Below the pieces are notes generated by a model, which worked only from the letters and a program-made list of their open reading frames with translations, was not told the DNA's origin and ran no database searches. A stretch of DNA of 32,209 nt from Podochytrium sp. JEL0797 (lineage: Eukaryota > Chytridiomycota > Chytridiomycetes > Chytridiales > Chytriomycetaceae), in the NCBI GenBank assembly GCA_027596195.1, contig JADGJG010000197.1, positions 1 through 32,209 on the forward strand. Reading direction: 5' to 3'. This document shows positions 22,590 to 32,209 of this stretch, piece after piece (the stretch's first letter is position 1; each line of letters opens with the position of its first letter). The translations under genes were made by a program, and so were the position numbers.

Positions 22590-22977
22590 GCCGCGATCAC
22601 CATGGCTTTGCTCAGGGCTAAAAAGGTTGCCGTCGTGACCAGCGCCGGCATATCTGTCAACACAGGGGTTCCGGTTTGTCCCTCCTCGCCATGGCACTCC
22701 GTATTTCGCTTAAATGTTTGCCACCCCCAGGACTTTCGGTCTTCCAACGGGCTGTATCAGTTAGTCAAAGCGCGTTACCCAGTTGCCAGTGTCCACGGAA
22801 AATCGTTGCTTGAGGCCTCCATGCTTCACCTAGCTTCAATTTATTGACAATAGTCAAACGGTTTTTTACAATTTTATATTGAGAAAGTCAGCCTCAATCG
22901 GCCCGGTTTAGGTGCCATGCTTCAGGATCCAAAAACAAAAGCAATCTTCTACGCCTTTATTGTGGAACTCAAATGAT
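22590..22977 (+). pseudogene. broken sirtuin (Sir2 / Hst3-Hst4-like), 5' part only
   Basis: Exon-like segments encode AKKVAVVTSAGISVNTGVP, an intron about 22674-22729 (donor GTTTGTCC, acceptor CCCCCAG), then DFRSSNGLYQLVKARYP. This is the NAD-binding start of class I sirtuins (TGAGISxxxGIPDFRSxxGLY). The motif Gly of GAGIS is Ser here. The frame GKSLLEASMLH is broken by an insert (22829-22914) and resumes as MLQDPKTKAIFYAFIVELK. A stop follows, and no TQNID or zinc-binding region is found downstream. Upstream, an open frame runs back to about 21906 without recognisable features. Confidence 0.65.
22819..22924. mobile_element. 86-bp insert flanked by 10-bp direct repeats
   Basis: CCATGCTTCA occurs at 22819-22828 and again at 22915-22924. 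Removing one copy and the AT-rich 86 bp between them restores an uninterrupted sirtuin reading (EASMLQDPKTK). That is the pattern of a target-site duplication around a small insertion. Insert ends do not show an obvious inverted repeat. A 10-bp duplication would fit a Mutator-like miniature element, but also other mechanisms. Confidence 0.55.
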
Positions 22978-23551
22978 GGAAAAAAGAGTTAAGGCTTTGG
23001 AGCAAGCTTTGGAACGCTTCCTTTGCGTAGAAGAGAAATAAAAATTAAAATCCTTTTGGGTACTTTCAAATGACGCGTTTTTGGCTTCTCGGCAGTTTCA
23101 GAGCAGGTTTATGAATCATTTGATATGATTCAATGTGGTGGGTGGTGGGGGTGAGTGTCGAGAGGGCAGGGCAAACACCAGACTTCCAGGGGATCCTGTA
23201 CTGGAGCCTTCGCACAGCCCATTGGCAGTAGCCTCGTCTGTCGAGGTCTTTAGAGAGTGCGAGGTATACTGAAGTGATATTGTCGCAGGATCGAAAACCG
23301 TTTACAAATGCCGGGAGGGGTTATATTTGTACCAGAATGAATTATTGCTGAAGTTGCAGTGGTTGGATTTGAGCGACCTTCCTTTCCCTTCTTGATCCTC
23401 CATAACACCTCAACTTTCCTAAAAGGGAAGACGCGAGAGTGCTGCTCCCCCACGCCGGTTGGCGAGACTCGCGCGCTCATTAGAAGAATAAAAACGAATA
23501 TTAGAACTTTATTAAAATCTGATTGCGAATGAAAAGAACTCGAAGCCGAAT
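22978..23551. other. intergenic, 574 bp
   Basis: Between the sirtuin relic and the 3' end of the DUF3712-like copy. A minus-strand 76-codon frame (23480-23250) has no family features. A stem-like segment near 23216-23260 was considered as a structured RNA and not supported. No tRNA was seen. Confidence 0.5.
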
Positions 23552-25720
23552 CTAGTGAATAATCTTGACAGGAACGTCGTTGGCCTGGTAATCAAGCATA
23601 ACAGGGTACGACCCAATCGTGGCCGAAAGCGTCTGGTTCGCGTTGGCAAGCATCGTGTCTTTTCCGGACATCAACAACGACATGACAAACACTCCGGAGC
23701 TGGCAATTTGCGCGGGAGTCTGGATCAAGGGGATCGATTCCGTCTTGGCCTGCGAGTGCGCAGGCACAGTGACAGGGTTCTGCAGCTTCACGTCAATGTT
23801 TCCAATCACCATCAGACCCTTGGGAGTCTGAACGGAAACCGTGGCCTTGATTTCGTGCAAAGTGTAGGCGGCGTCAAGTGGGTTGGCGATGGTGAACACA
23901 TTCATGGAAGGACGACCCGTCTTGGCATCACCAGGGGTAAGCTCAGAAGAAACAACCATAACAGCATCTTGAGGACCAGAGATGGTGGCCGGAATCGCGA
24001 GCTTGGAGAAAGCCGGCTTGAGCGACTCGTAGATGATCGAATCAACGCTTCCAAGAATTCTAGACTCGACACTCTGTCCGGCAATGAATCCAGACATGAC
24101 GTGACGAAGAGCCATTTGAGATTCCACATCGGATCCGTAGAACATGGTGACGGCGCTCGAGACGGCGTTGGGACCGGGAACCACTTGCATCATGGGCATG
24201 ACAACGCGTCCAACAATCACTCCTCCAATCTGCAAGTCCATGGTCACATCGACGTTGGTGCTGAGAGACACGGTGGATGGGTTGTTCAAGATGATGTCAA
24301 CGGCCAAGTGGACTCCTTCAACGTCGCCTCCAATCACCTTGGTCGAGAGCACCTCGACGTCTTGGAATCCCTGGAATCCTTCAAGAGTGAGAATGTCCGT
24401 CAAAGGCAACTTGATGGTAGCCACTCCCGCGTGAGTGTCCACAACCGAGGTGGCAGAGCCCTTGATGTTGACAGAAGCCTCGTCCGCAAACGTCAAGCCG
24501 GCCATGAAGTGAGCAAACATCGCCTCTTGTCCTGGAATTGCCACAAGTTTTCCGCCAGAGACAGACGTGGTGAGAACATTGGTGGACTGGTCGGTGGTGG
24601 AGTTTCCGAATGCAGTGGTGAGAGTGGCGAACGCGATGCCGGATTCGATGTCAACGAAGTCCAAAGTCTGCTGAACTTTCGTGACATCAATCGGGAACGT
24701 GTATGGGAGAGTGAACTTGGCAGTGCAGACAGGGGCGGAGAGCGAAACGCTCATTCCAGAGGGGTCCGAGGCGTTCATCGAGACGGCCATGGCAGGGATC
24801 TGAGAACCAAGAAACGCGTTTAGAACGCATTCAATACAGGAGAAATAATAAACCAATCAGCTCACATCAAGATCCGACACAATGGGTCCATCCAAGATCG
24901 GAGAAGGGACGGTGATGTGGATTTGGGTGTTTTGCAACGACGCGTCGACCCAGCTGACTCCATACGAACTGCTGTTTCCAACAATGATGGAGTCCAAACC
25001 CTTTCCACTCAACAAGAACGTGTTCATGAGGTACGACAGCTTGAGTGGGTTTTCGACCTTCATGTTGCCCGTCATGGGAATTGTGTTGGCTCCGGGGGTC
25101 ATGATCACGTCGGTGGCGAAAAGGGAACCAATGTGGGTCATGTCGTGTCCATGGAGATTGAATAGAACGTCACCGAGGTCCAGGGTGATGGAGGATGGGT
25201 TCTGGATGGTTGAAGTGGTGTTGATGTGGATACCTGTGAAAAACAACCCGTTAGCTGAAATTCAAATGACTTTGTCGCAGAATCAGAAATATATACCATT
25301 TACGGCGTCAGAGCTGGGCAGATCGAAAGAATCAATAGAAACAGTCTTGAGTCCGTCGAATCCAGCCATCGTGATGACTTGGTTGAACGTGAGCGACTTG
25401 ACCGTGAGACCCATAGCCTTGGCAGCCGCCACTCCGGAAAGTCTCCAAGAGAATTCCACAGAGTTGATCATGAACGCAGAGAAAGTAGCCATATTCTCAA
25501 CGGAAGAAATGTTGAACTGCGAATCCATCACGACTTCTCCGGACCCAGTCGACCCAGAAACCGTGACTGGGGAAAGGAAGACGGTTCCAAGAGGCAAGTC
25601 GGGTTCTCCGTCCGAGCGGTTGGTCCAGTACACATCCACGGGCTCCGGGAAGGTAAGGGTCGCGTCCAAGTGTCCAGCGTCCGAGACGGTTCCGGCACCA
25701 GAGAGCATGAAGGAGTTCTC
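23552..25720 (-). pseudogene. DUF3712-like membrane protein gene, copy 2, lacking its 5' end
   Basis: Exons 25720-25297 (5' truncated), 25233-24866, 24799-23552; intron positions and phases match copy 1. Starts abruptly at ENSFMLSGAGTVSD, so it has no start codon, cytosolic N-terminus or transmembrane helix. The C-terminus is intact and ends ANDVPVKIIH. Sequence is all beta-like, Asn/Ser/Thr/Val-rich, with repeated LEA-like units (for example SLSTNVDVTMDLQIGGV, NPLDAAYTLHEIKATVSV), the style of fungal DUF3712 proteins. It could be expressed only if joined to copy 1, and the junction is out of frame as written. Confidence 0.7.
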
Positions 25721-28001
25721 TCTGGTTCGCGTTGGCAAGCATCGTGTCTTTTCCGGACATCAACAACGACATGACAAACACTCCGGAGCTGGCAATTTGC
25801 GCGGGAGTCTGGATCAACGGGATCGATTCCGTCTTGGCTTGCGAGTGCGCAGGCACAGTAACAGGGTTCTGCAGCTTCACGTCAATGTTTCCAATCACCA
25901 TCAGACCCTTGGGAGTCTGGACGGAAACTGTGGCCTTAATTTCGTGCAAAGTGTAGGCCGCGTCGAGGGGGTTGGCGATGGTGAACACGTTCATGGAAGG
26001 ACGGCCAGTCTTGGCGTCACCAGGGGTGAGCTCAGAGGAAACAACCATAACAGCATCTTGAGGACCAGAGATGGTGGCCGGAATCGCGAGCTTGGAGAAA
26101 GCCGGCTTGAGAGACTCGTAGATGATTGAATCAACGCTTCCAAGAATTCTAGACTCGACACTCTGTCCGGCAATGAATCCAGACATGACGTGACGAAGAG
26201 CCATTTGAGATTCCACATCGGATCCGTAGAACATGGTGACGGCGCTCGAGACGGCGTTGGGACCGGGAACCACTTGCATCATGGGCATCACAACGCGTCC
26301 AACAATCACTCCTCCAATCTGCAAGTCCATGGTGACATCGACGTTGGTACTAAGAGACACGGTGGATGGGTTGTTCAAGACGATGTCGACAGCCAAGTGG
26401 ACACCTTCAGCGTCGCCTCCAATGACCTTGGTCGAAATGACCTCGACGTCTTGGAATCCCTGGAATCCTTCGAGAGTGAGCGTGTCGGTCAACGGGAGCT
26501 TGATGGTAGCCACTCCCGCGTGAGTGTCCACAACCGAGGTGGCAGAGCCCTTGATGTTGACGGAAGCCTTGTCCGCAAAAGTCAAGCCAGCCATGAAGTG
26601 AGCAAACATAGCCTCTTTTCCTTTAATAGCAACAAGCTTGGCAGCAGAGACGGAAGTGGTAAGAACGTTGGTGGACTGGTCGGTGGTGGCGTTGGCGTAC
26701 TTGGTGGTGAGTTTGGCAAACGCCGTGCCGGATTCGATGTCAACGAAGTCCAAAGTCTGCTGAACTTTCGTGACATCAATCGGGAACGTGTAGGGAAGAG
26801 TGAACTTGGCAGTGCAGACAGGGGCGGAGAGCGAAACGCTCATTCCAGAGGGGTCCGAGGCGTTCATCGAGACGGCCATGGTAGGGATCTGAGAACCAAG
26901 AAACGCGTTTAGAACGCATTAGAGAAGGAGGAGAAATACAAAAAAATCAACTCACGTCAAGCTCAGAAACAATTGGTCCAGCCAGAATGGGAGAAGGAAC
27001 ATTCAAGTGAATCTTGGTGTTTTGCAAAGACGCGTCCACCCAGCTGGCTCCATACGAACTGCTGTTTCCAACAATGATGGAGTCCAAACCCTTTCCACTC
27101 AACAAGAACGTGTTCATGAGGTACGACAGCTTGAATGCGTTGTTGACAAGCATGTTTCCCTTCATTGGGATGGTGTTGGCTCCGGGGCTCATGATCACGT
27201 CGGTGGCGAAAAGGGAACCAATGTGTGTCATGTCATGTCCGTGGAGGTTGAAGAGAACGTCACCGAGGTCGAGGGTGATGGAGGAGGGATTCTCGATGGT
27301 TGAGGTGGTGGCAATGTGGATTCCTGTGAAATAGAACGCGTTAGCGTAAATTCAAACGGTAAGCTGTCGCGGAAGAAGAAAATAGTTACCATTCGAGACG
27401 TCAGAGCTGGGAAGATCGAAAGAATTGATCGAAACTTTGTTGAGCCCATCGAATCCAGCCATCGTGATGACTTGGTTGAACGTGAGCGACTTGACCGTGA
27501 GACCCATAGCCTTGGCAGCCGCCACTCCGGAAAGTCTCCAAGAGAATTCCACAGAGTTGATCATGAACGCAGAGAAGGCGGCCATGTTCTCGACAGAGGA
27601 AATGTTGAACATGGAATCCATCACAACTTCTCCGGATCCAGTCGATCCCGACACTGTGATGGGGGCAAGGAAGACGGTTCCAAGGGGAAGGTCGGGTTCT
27701 CCGTCCGTGCGGTTGGTCCAGTACACATCCACGGGCTCCGGGAAGGTAAGAGTCGCGTCCAAGTGTCCAGCGTCCGAGACGGTTCCGGCACCAGAGAGCA
27801 TGAAGGAGTTCTCAGTGGGAGCCGAGATTTTGGAAGAGGTCAACACAATATGGGACGAATCAATCGAGCTCTGCGCGATCTTGGGAACGACGAACAAGAA
27901 AATGACGAGAAGAACAGCAGTCAGGATCACAAGAACACTGGAAACGGCGATGATGACGCGCTTCTTGGTCCACTCGATGCCGCAAACGACTTTCCCGGTA
28001 G
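23552..28001. repeat. head-to-tail tandem duplication of the DUF3712-like gene
   Basis: Copy 1 (25720-~27810) and copy 2 (23636-25720) are alignable over two introns and three exons, with very high similarity over the last exon (25722-26888 against 23633-24799). At the joint, GGAGTTCTC from the middle of the gene meets TCTGGTTCGCG from near its end, sharing two bases. The missing piece is the end of one gene, the spacer and the start of the next. Confidence 0.85.
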
Positions 28002-28122
28002 CTGTCACGTGTATTCGCGTTAGAATGTGGAGGATGGTTCAAGTTGAAGGCAGTTGAAGTCAAGACTTACGTGTGGCGGTAGCTGCGTGCTTCTCCATAT
28101 CAGAAAGTTTTTGAGGAGACAT
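25497..28122 (-). CDS. DUF3712-like single-pass membrane protein, copy 1, with aberrant C-terminus
   Basis: Exons 28122-28071, 28001-27390, 27323-26956, 26888-25497; all GT-AG with matching phases. About 807 aa as read. N-terminus MSPQKLSDMEKHAAT, then KKR and a transmembrane helix (VIIAVSSVLVILTAVLLVIF), then a long presumably extracellular region of repeated beta-sandwich-like units. Fungal DUF3712 proteins have this design (short cytosolic tail, one helix, tandem units). Function is unknown; a cell-surface or vacuolar role is only inferred. After ANQ, near 25720, the frame leaves the family sequence and continues 78 residues in a shifted frame to a stop at 25497. The lost ending is the 26 residues still present in copy 2. 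Confidence 0.8.
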
Positions 28123-28703
28123 GGTGTTGGTTGGTTTGAATGTTTCGTGTTTGTTTGAGGATGAGTGCTAAATAAGTAGCTGATTTGAAAAAACGAACCC
28201 CGAATCATCAACAAGCAGCGAATAAGCGGCCGCAAGGGCAATTAAATTTCCCTGTTTCGTATTATTTACGAGAAGGCGTGGGGAAAAGACGTTCTCGCCA
28301 AAAAATGGGTTCGAATTCGGCGCGAATATTGTCGGACAAGGTTCGTTCTTCTCCCTTGTTAGCTGGTTATCAGCTCGCTTGTCAATCATATGATGAGTCG
28401 CTTTTAGGATATAAGTAAGCAGTTTCGACAGATGATAACGTTATTTTACAAATATGTATCAAAAAAATGGAGGATAAATTAAAGAAAACAAAGAAGAGGG
28501 ATGGAGAGAGAGAGAGAGAGAGGGATGAAAATGGCGCATAATTGAACATTCGCCATTCCTGACATAAAACCTCGCTGGCCAGCTCGCCGCTCTCATTCCT
28601 CTTCCTCCTTTCTCTTTCTTCATTACTAATGTCCAACCGAAAATGTCCAAAAGAACCAGGAACAGTTCTCTTGTTCGCTCTTGGTATCTGAAATTATTGA
28701 ATT
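28123..28703. other. intergenic, 581 bp, with (GA)n microsatellite
   Basis: Promoter side of the DUF3712-like gene (minus) and 3' side of the GRAM gene ending at 28704. A (GA)n run lies at about 28501-28522. The second copy of the segmental duplication starts near 28585 (CATTACTAATG, matching 1897-1907). No exon is supported. Confidence 0.6.
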
Positions 28704-29576
28704 TTATACTTTGCTCAATGACTCTGTCAATTTGGTCAGCCGATGCAGCGTGTTCGAAGCCGTCCACGCCATCGCCACATTTACAATCACAAACAGCCCC
28801 GCAACTAGAAGAATCAAAGAATGATGAATAGATTCAATCCTCATCCACTCCACGAAAGTGCCCGCGTTATTTCCCTTCGCATTTTCGGAGGCAAAAGAAT
28901 CGCTATCCAAAGTGCTGGGCAAACTCTTCAACGTTTCGTCGGAACCCGTTCGACCAGGGCCCCAGCTTCTCCGGTGGTGAATTGTGCACTCATCACCCTC
29001 AAGTTCTTCTTGCTGCGGCTCAGACACGTGTCGATTTTCTTCAAGGACCATGGATCCCGGAATCCCAGCCGTGATTATTTCATGACATTGGTCACGGTAC
29101 GTATACCAAGCGAACGAGACAAAGAAGAACTGTTTTCAAGTTTTAAGTATAATGTTTTGAAAATTGTGGCAGTGTTGCCTCGGGGGAATGCACACCTCCT
29201 CCGAATTCGTTTTCACAACCAAAGCGGTATCCACATATGCATTCTTGGCTTTCTCAACTGACCGGATATTCTCGATTGGTATAATGATCTGGTTTCAGTT
29301 TGTTGGAATCCAGTATTATCAGAACCAAAGTTTTTTGTTTTGCAGACTGCTCACATCGGAACGCCCCCAGCTTCGGAATACCACCAATGTTCTTTCGCCG
29401 TTTATGTGAATGCGGCCTTGCACTAGCCCGTACCATGTTGGGCGATGTGCGCACGAGAACGAGACAGGCTTGGCCGGCTCGGGCAGCAAAGTGGCGTCGG
29501 TCTTCCTTTTACGGACTAGTAGCGGAAACCTTGGGAGGATGGCGGGAGAGAGTGGGGGTGATTCTGATGGTCCCAT
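28704..29576 (-). CDS. small GRAM-domain, single-pass membrane protein (cluster 2, gene 1)
   Basis: Exons 29576-29355, 29288-29196, 29129-28704; 246 aa; introns phase 0. Exons 1 and 2 and intron 1 are almost identical to those of the gene at 1980-2846. Exon 3 has many replacements (for example FFFVSFAWYTYRDQCHEII, SLILLVAGLFVIVNVAMAW) but keeps its frame, linker and membrane helix, which suggests selection. The GRAM domain spans roughly residues 38-125, and the helix lies about 30 residues from the end. Confidence 0.8.
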
Positions 29577-29812
29577 CCTTTTCTTGAAGCCGATGGCGAC
29601 CCACTTTTTTCAAAGCACGTTCACCGCCACCCGCAGCGCCAAGGCACCGCTTCGCCATTTTTATACTCCGCGCTGTCTAGGAAATATTGCACCTTATGCC
29701 TGCCGCGCTTCAAACCCTCTTTGGAACATATCAAACCTTGTACTCAACTTCTCACTCGCTGCGAATATTCCAAAAAGGAAAAAAACCCTTAATTTTAATT
29801 ATTTATCAGATA

Positions 29813-30748
29813 TTACTTCAAAGTCCGGAAACACAAGTTAACCATCACATTATTCACTCTCCCCACCGCGATCACCGACATCGAAAATATCACCACCGAA
29901 AGCACCAAAAAAAATACAGCGACGAAAAACACAAACAAAACCACTACCCGCTCCCTTTGATTCACCCTTGCGCATGAAGCGCCACATGTTCCGTTCTTGC
30001 CACCACGAAAGGAGGCGCGTCTCGCAGAAAAGCGTCGTTTTGAATCCATCCGCTCGGGATGCGGCCGGTTTGGGAGTAATCCGAAATCAGTATTCTCCGT
30101 GTTTGGGAAGCGGTAGCTAATCTCTGACGGATTTAATCCCAACTTGGGTGCAACCTCCTCTGCGGCAAGCGAGTCATGCAGAAAAAGTGTTTCGCTCGGT
30201 GACGCGACAGTCGGCGATGGGGAGCACACTTCCCTCGCGATCATGGATTGAATCATCTTGAAAGGATGGTCTCGATTCATGAAGGACACGAAGGTGAACT
30301 AAAATTGTATTAGTTTGAATCGAAGATCTTCACACACACCTTTTCGCCGTCAATTGTGACTATCACGATGGAGTTCTTAATGCCCATGTGTTTCGTCTTG
30401 CGGACAGCGTTGAGATCAGCATCGGGAAGCGATATCTTTGCAAATGACAATTTCGATGTTTACAAGCACGTGGTGGTAAATGAAAGAGGGAGGCAGACTC
30501 ACCTCATCCCGAAACGCACTGCGGAACACGATAAATCCACACGCCTCATCGATATGTAGCTTCCCTTTCCAGATCTTGTAACCGTTCTTGAAAGCGCAGT
30601 GGAACGACTCGCAATGTTGTAAACTTTTGATAGCCAGCGGGGAAGAGGAGGGTCGAGACATCTGACTTTGAGAGCATGACGGATACGATCGTGTCGATTC
30701 GTAGCCACTTGTGAAACTTTTTGCACTCCGGGGTGATAGGCTTGCCAT
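29813..30748 (-). CDS. small GRAM-domain, single-pass membrane protein (cluster 2, gene 2)
   Basis: Exons 30748-30503, 30435-30340, 30298-29813; 275 aa; introns phase 0. GRAM domain: FHCAFKNGYKIWKGKLHIDE, ISLPDADLNAVRKTKHMGIK, FTFVSFMNRDHPFKMIQSMI. A linker of about 90 residues follows, ending in basic sequence, then a strongly hydrophobic helix (VVVLFVFFVAVFFLVLSVVI) and a luminal-side tail. It is the intact version of the decayed gene at 3056-3517 and shows what that copy lost. Confidence 0.8.
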
Positions 30749-30831
30749 TTTGGGGCTTTCCTTTGACAGGGACAAAGTATATTTTCTCCCCCATCGGAAT
30801 ATGATATTTACAAGGGAAAAGGAAAAAAATA

Positions 30832-31740
30832 TTAATGCACGATTGCCATATCACCCAATTCTAAACCCAGTTCCCTCGCTGCCAGATCCAGTTGCATCAT
30901 CGTCAACAAACTCATGACCAACACTGCCAGGTTCAACACCAAAAAACCAGCCGCAATCACCAACACAACACGCGTGACAACGCATTTGTACGGACTTTCG
31001 GGAGACTCTGTGCACTCCATGATTGGCATGTTGAACACCACAAACGACTTTTTGGCACACCGCCGCATCCACTGGCACTGGGCCAGTTTCTTGGTTGGTG
31101 CAATCTCGGAGACGCGGCTGCGGATGCGAGGGGTCTTCTTCACCTCCGGAAGTCGACACCATCTTCAATAATGACCTAGCAGTAGCAGTGAGATTTCCAG
31201 ATACCATGGACTGAATCAATGCATGAGCTTGATCTCGAGCCAAGAACGACGTAAAGTGGAACTAATTCGGCTAAATTAGTTAGTAAACTTTGATTTGGCC
31301 AAATGAGAAAAATTGAGTGCGCTTGGAAAAAAGCCTCACCTCTTGGCCGCCAGCACCGATTGTCAACGCGGTATCGACACCGAGGTATTTGCTCTTTTGA
31401 ACAAACTCCACCTGAGAGATCGTTGACTAACATTTCATTTCATTCATTCATTCGATTCCAATTCCAAATCAAATCGACTCACGTCCGGATGGAATGCCCT
31501 TTTGAACACCAAGAGCCGATCTACCTCATCAATATAGAGCTTTCCTTGCCACAGCATGTATCCTTCTTTCAAAGCGCAATGGAAGAAGAGTGGTTTGAAA
31601 ATGGGACTCTTTGGAAGCGAGCGGCGGCGCGATAAGCTCTTGAGGGTGAGAGTAAGCGACTCCTTGAGCGAGTACGAAATTGATTCATCAGAATGGATAG
31701 ACCATCGCTTGTGAGGGGCGGGGTATCTTGGAAGTAGCAT
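30832..31740 (-). CDS. small GRAM-domain, single-pass membrane protein (cluster 2, gene 3); frame depends on an extra intron
   Basis: Exons 31740-31483, 31411-31340, 31261-31205 and 31143-30832; about 232 aa. The paralogue at 3661-4624 has three exons. Here the third exon is out of frame with its own conserved C-terminus because of a net indel in the linker. Treating 31204-31144 as a 61-nt GT-AG intron (donor GTATCT, acceptor GGAG) restores the frame exactly. The product then continues KKTPRIRSRVSEIAP into a membrane helix (VVLVIAAGFLVLNLAVLVMS) nearly identical to the paralogue's. Without it, translation runs into a shifted frame without a membrane helix. ATG at 31740 matches the paralogue's MLLP start; an in-frame extension to 32034 is not conserved. 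Confidence 0.6.
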
Positions 31741-31902
31741 TTTCTCTCGAACGCAATTTGCAATTGCTTTTTCAGCATGATGAATTCGGCGGAAAGGCTC
31801 ATTCATTTTGAAGCGTAAACAAAAGAGAATAATGCAATTCGAACATGGTGAATTCGGGCCGAATCTGATTCCGTAATTCGATGTTGCATTTTTTTTTTCA
31901 AA

Positions 31903-31958
31903 CTGGTGTCCAAGGCTTGGAGCCTGCGGTCGAGACGATTTCCCTGGAACGGCTTGCA
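31903..31958 (+). pseudogene. relic of XPG exon 1
   Basis: Aligns with 4769-4837. The start codon is destroyed (AACTGGTGTCC for AAATGGGAGTCC), and about 14 bases including the Leu-Trp-Lys codons are missing. GAGCCTGCGG, GAGACGATT and the donor GCTTGCAGTGAGT are preserved. There is no exon 2 after it. It is the truncated edge of the duplicated segment. Confidence 0.85.
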
Positions 31959-32209
31959 GTGAGTCCTGGCGGGTCTGTCTTAGTAAAGTGTGTGGTATCG
32001 AGCGTGATTGCAGGGTGTCCGAATACCTGTGCATAAAAGCACGGAGGGGTGTCAGAGTCTGAGGTTCTTTGTGTTAGAACTCAGTGATGCTTCTTTAGTG
32101 TGATATAATATAATATATAGCAAAGCCTTGGTTGTCTCGCGGGAACGCTTCCGTGAAGTTCCAAGCGACTGATGACTAATCGTTACTGTGGCAAAGTACT
32201 TTTCTTATC
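31959..32209. other. right edge of window, no feature
   Basis: Remnant of XPG intron 1 for about 60 bp, then unrelated AT-rich sequence with a TATAATATAATATATA stretch near 32103-32118. No coding exon is supported. Confidence 0.5.

Larger units (their letters stand above)
28585..32020. repeat. segmental duplication, copy 2
   Basis: Same gene order and orientation as 1870-4910. Ends inside intron 1 of a dead XPG fragment, beyond which similarity stops. It is longer than copy 1 mainly because copy 1 lost about 380 bp from its middle gene. The first gene block 29208-29644 differs from 2478-2914 at only three positions by eye. Confidence 0.9.

Noticed and set aside
23205..23330. U4 snRNA-like words (TTGGCAGTAGCC)
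   Set aside because: The similarity covers only about a dozen bases; the stem-loop and Sm site expected of U4 could not be placed.
23250..23480. 76-codon minus-strand frame
   Set aside because: No domain, no neighbour relation and composition like spacer DNA.
23555..26129. Long plus-strand frames (422 and 415 codons)
   Set aside because: They are exact antisense to the DUF3712-like exons, are duplicated with them and have no family features of their own.
31741..32034. In-frame upstream extension of the GRAM gene start at 31740
   Set aside because: It runs through the duplicated promoter and the antisense of XPG exon 1; the paralogue starts at the equivalent of 31740.

Overview
Organism. 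This is a eukaryotic, gene-dense nuclear region with many short (about 40-75 nt) GT-AG introns. A DUF3712-type membrane protein is a fungal family. A calmodulin-lysine methyltransferase, a long coiled-coil protein and a WD40 protein of possible ciliary type together suggest a zoosporic (chytrid-like) fungus. That placement is an inference; there is no rRNA here to confirm it. No tRNA, rRNA or CRISPR was found.

Layout. 1-1441 (-): a GCM/WRKY-GCM1-type zinc-finger protein, probably transposon-derived, running off the left edge. 1980-4624 (-): a cluster of small membrane-anchored GRAM-domain genes (two intact, one decayed). 4769-9059 (+): Rad2/XPG nuclease. 9098-12154 (-): 784-aa coiled-coil protein. 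12193-13383 (-): calmodulin-lysine N-methyltransferase. ~13427-17251 (+): WD40 protein with an unfamiliar C-terminal half. 17293-17819 (-): mitochondrial ribosomal protein mL40. 18242-19147 (+): a further GRAM-TM gene. 19552-21346 (+): PP2A catalytic subunit. 21518-21842 (+): twin-CX9C COX assembly factor (Cox23/CHCHD7 type). About 22000-22980: a possible small minus-strand gene and a broken sirtuin. 23552-28122 (-): two head-to-tail copies of a DUF3712-like gene fused at an out-of-frame junction. 28704-31740 (-): a second GRAM-TM cluster. 31903-31958: a relic of XPG exon 1.

Main result. The two GRAM clusters are one segmental duplication (about 1870-4910 and 28585-32020), same order and orientation. 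The second copy carries a dead piece of the XPG promoter and first exon, which fixes the XPG-adjacent locus as the source. Together with the gene at 18242, the window holds seven members of a small family: one GRAM domain, a variable linker and one C-terminal transmembrane helix, always three exons with two phase-0 introns at the same places. Members show gene conversion, internal deletion, a shifted splice acceptor and a possible new intron made from coding sequence. No VASt lipid-transfer domain is present. I know of no name for this family.

Other notable points: the XPG protein has Ala where the catalytic Asp equivalent to human D812 should be; the sirtuin is interrupted by an 86-bp insert between 10-bp direct repeats; one PP2A intron is far longer than the others; and convergent genes share overlapping 3' ends and poly(A) signals.
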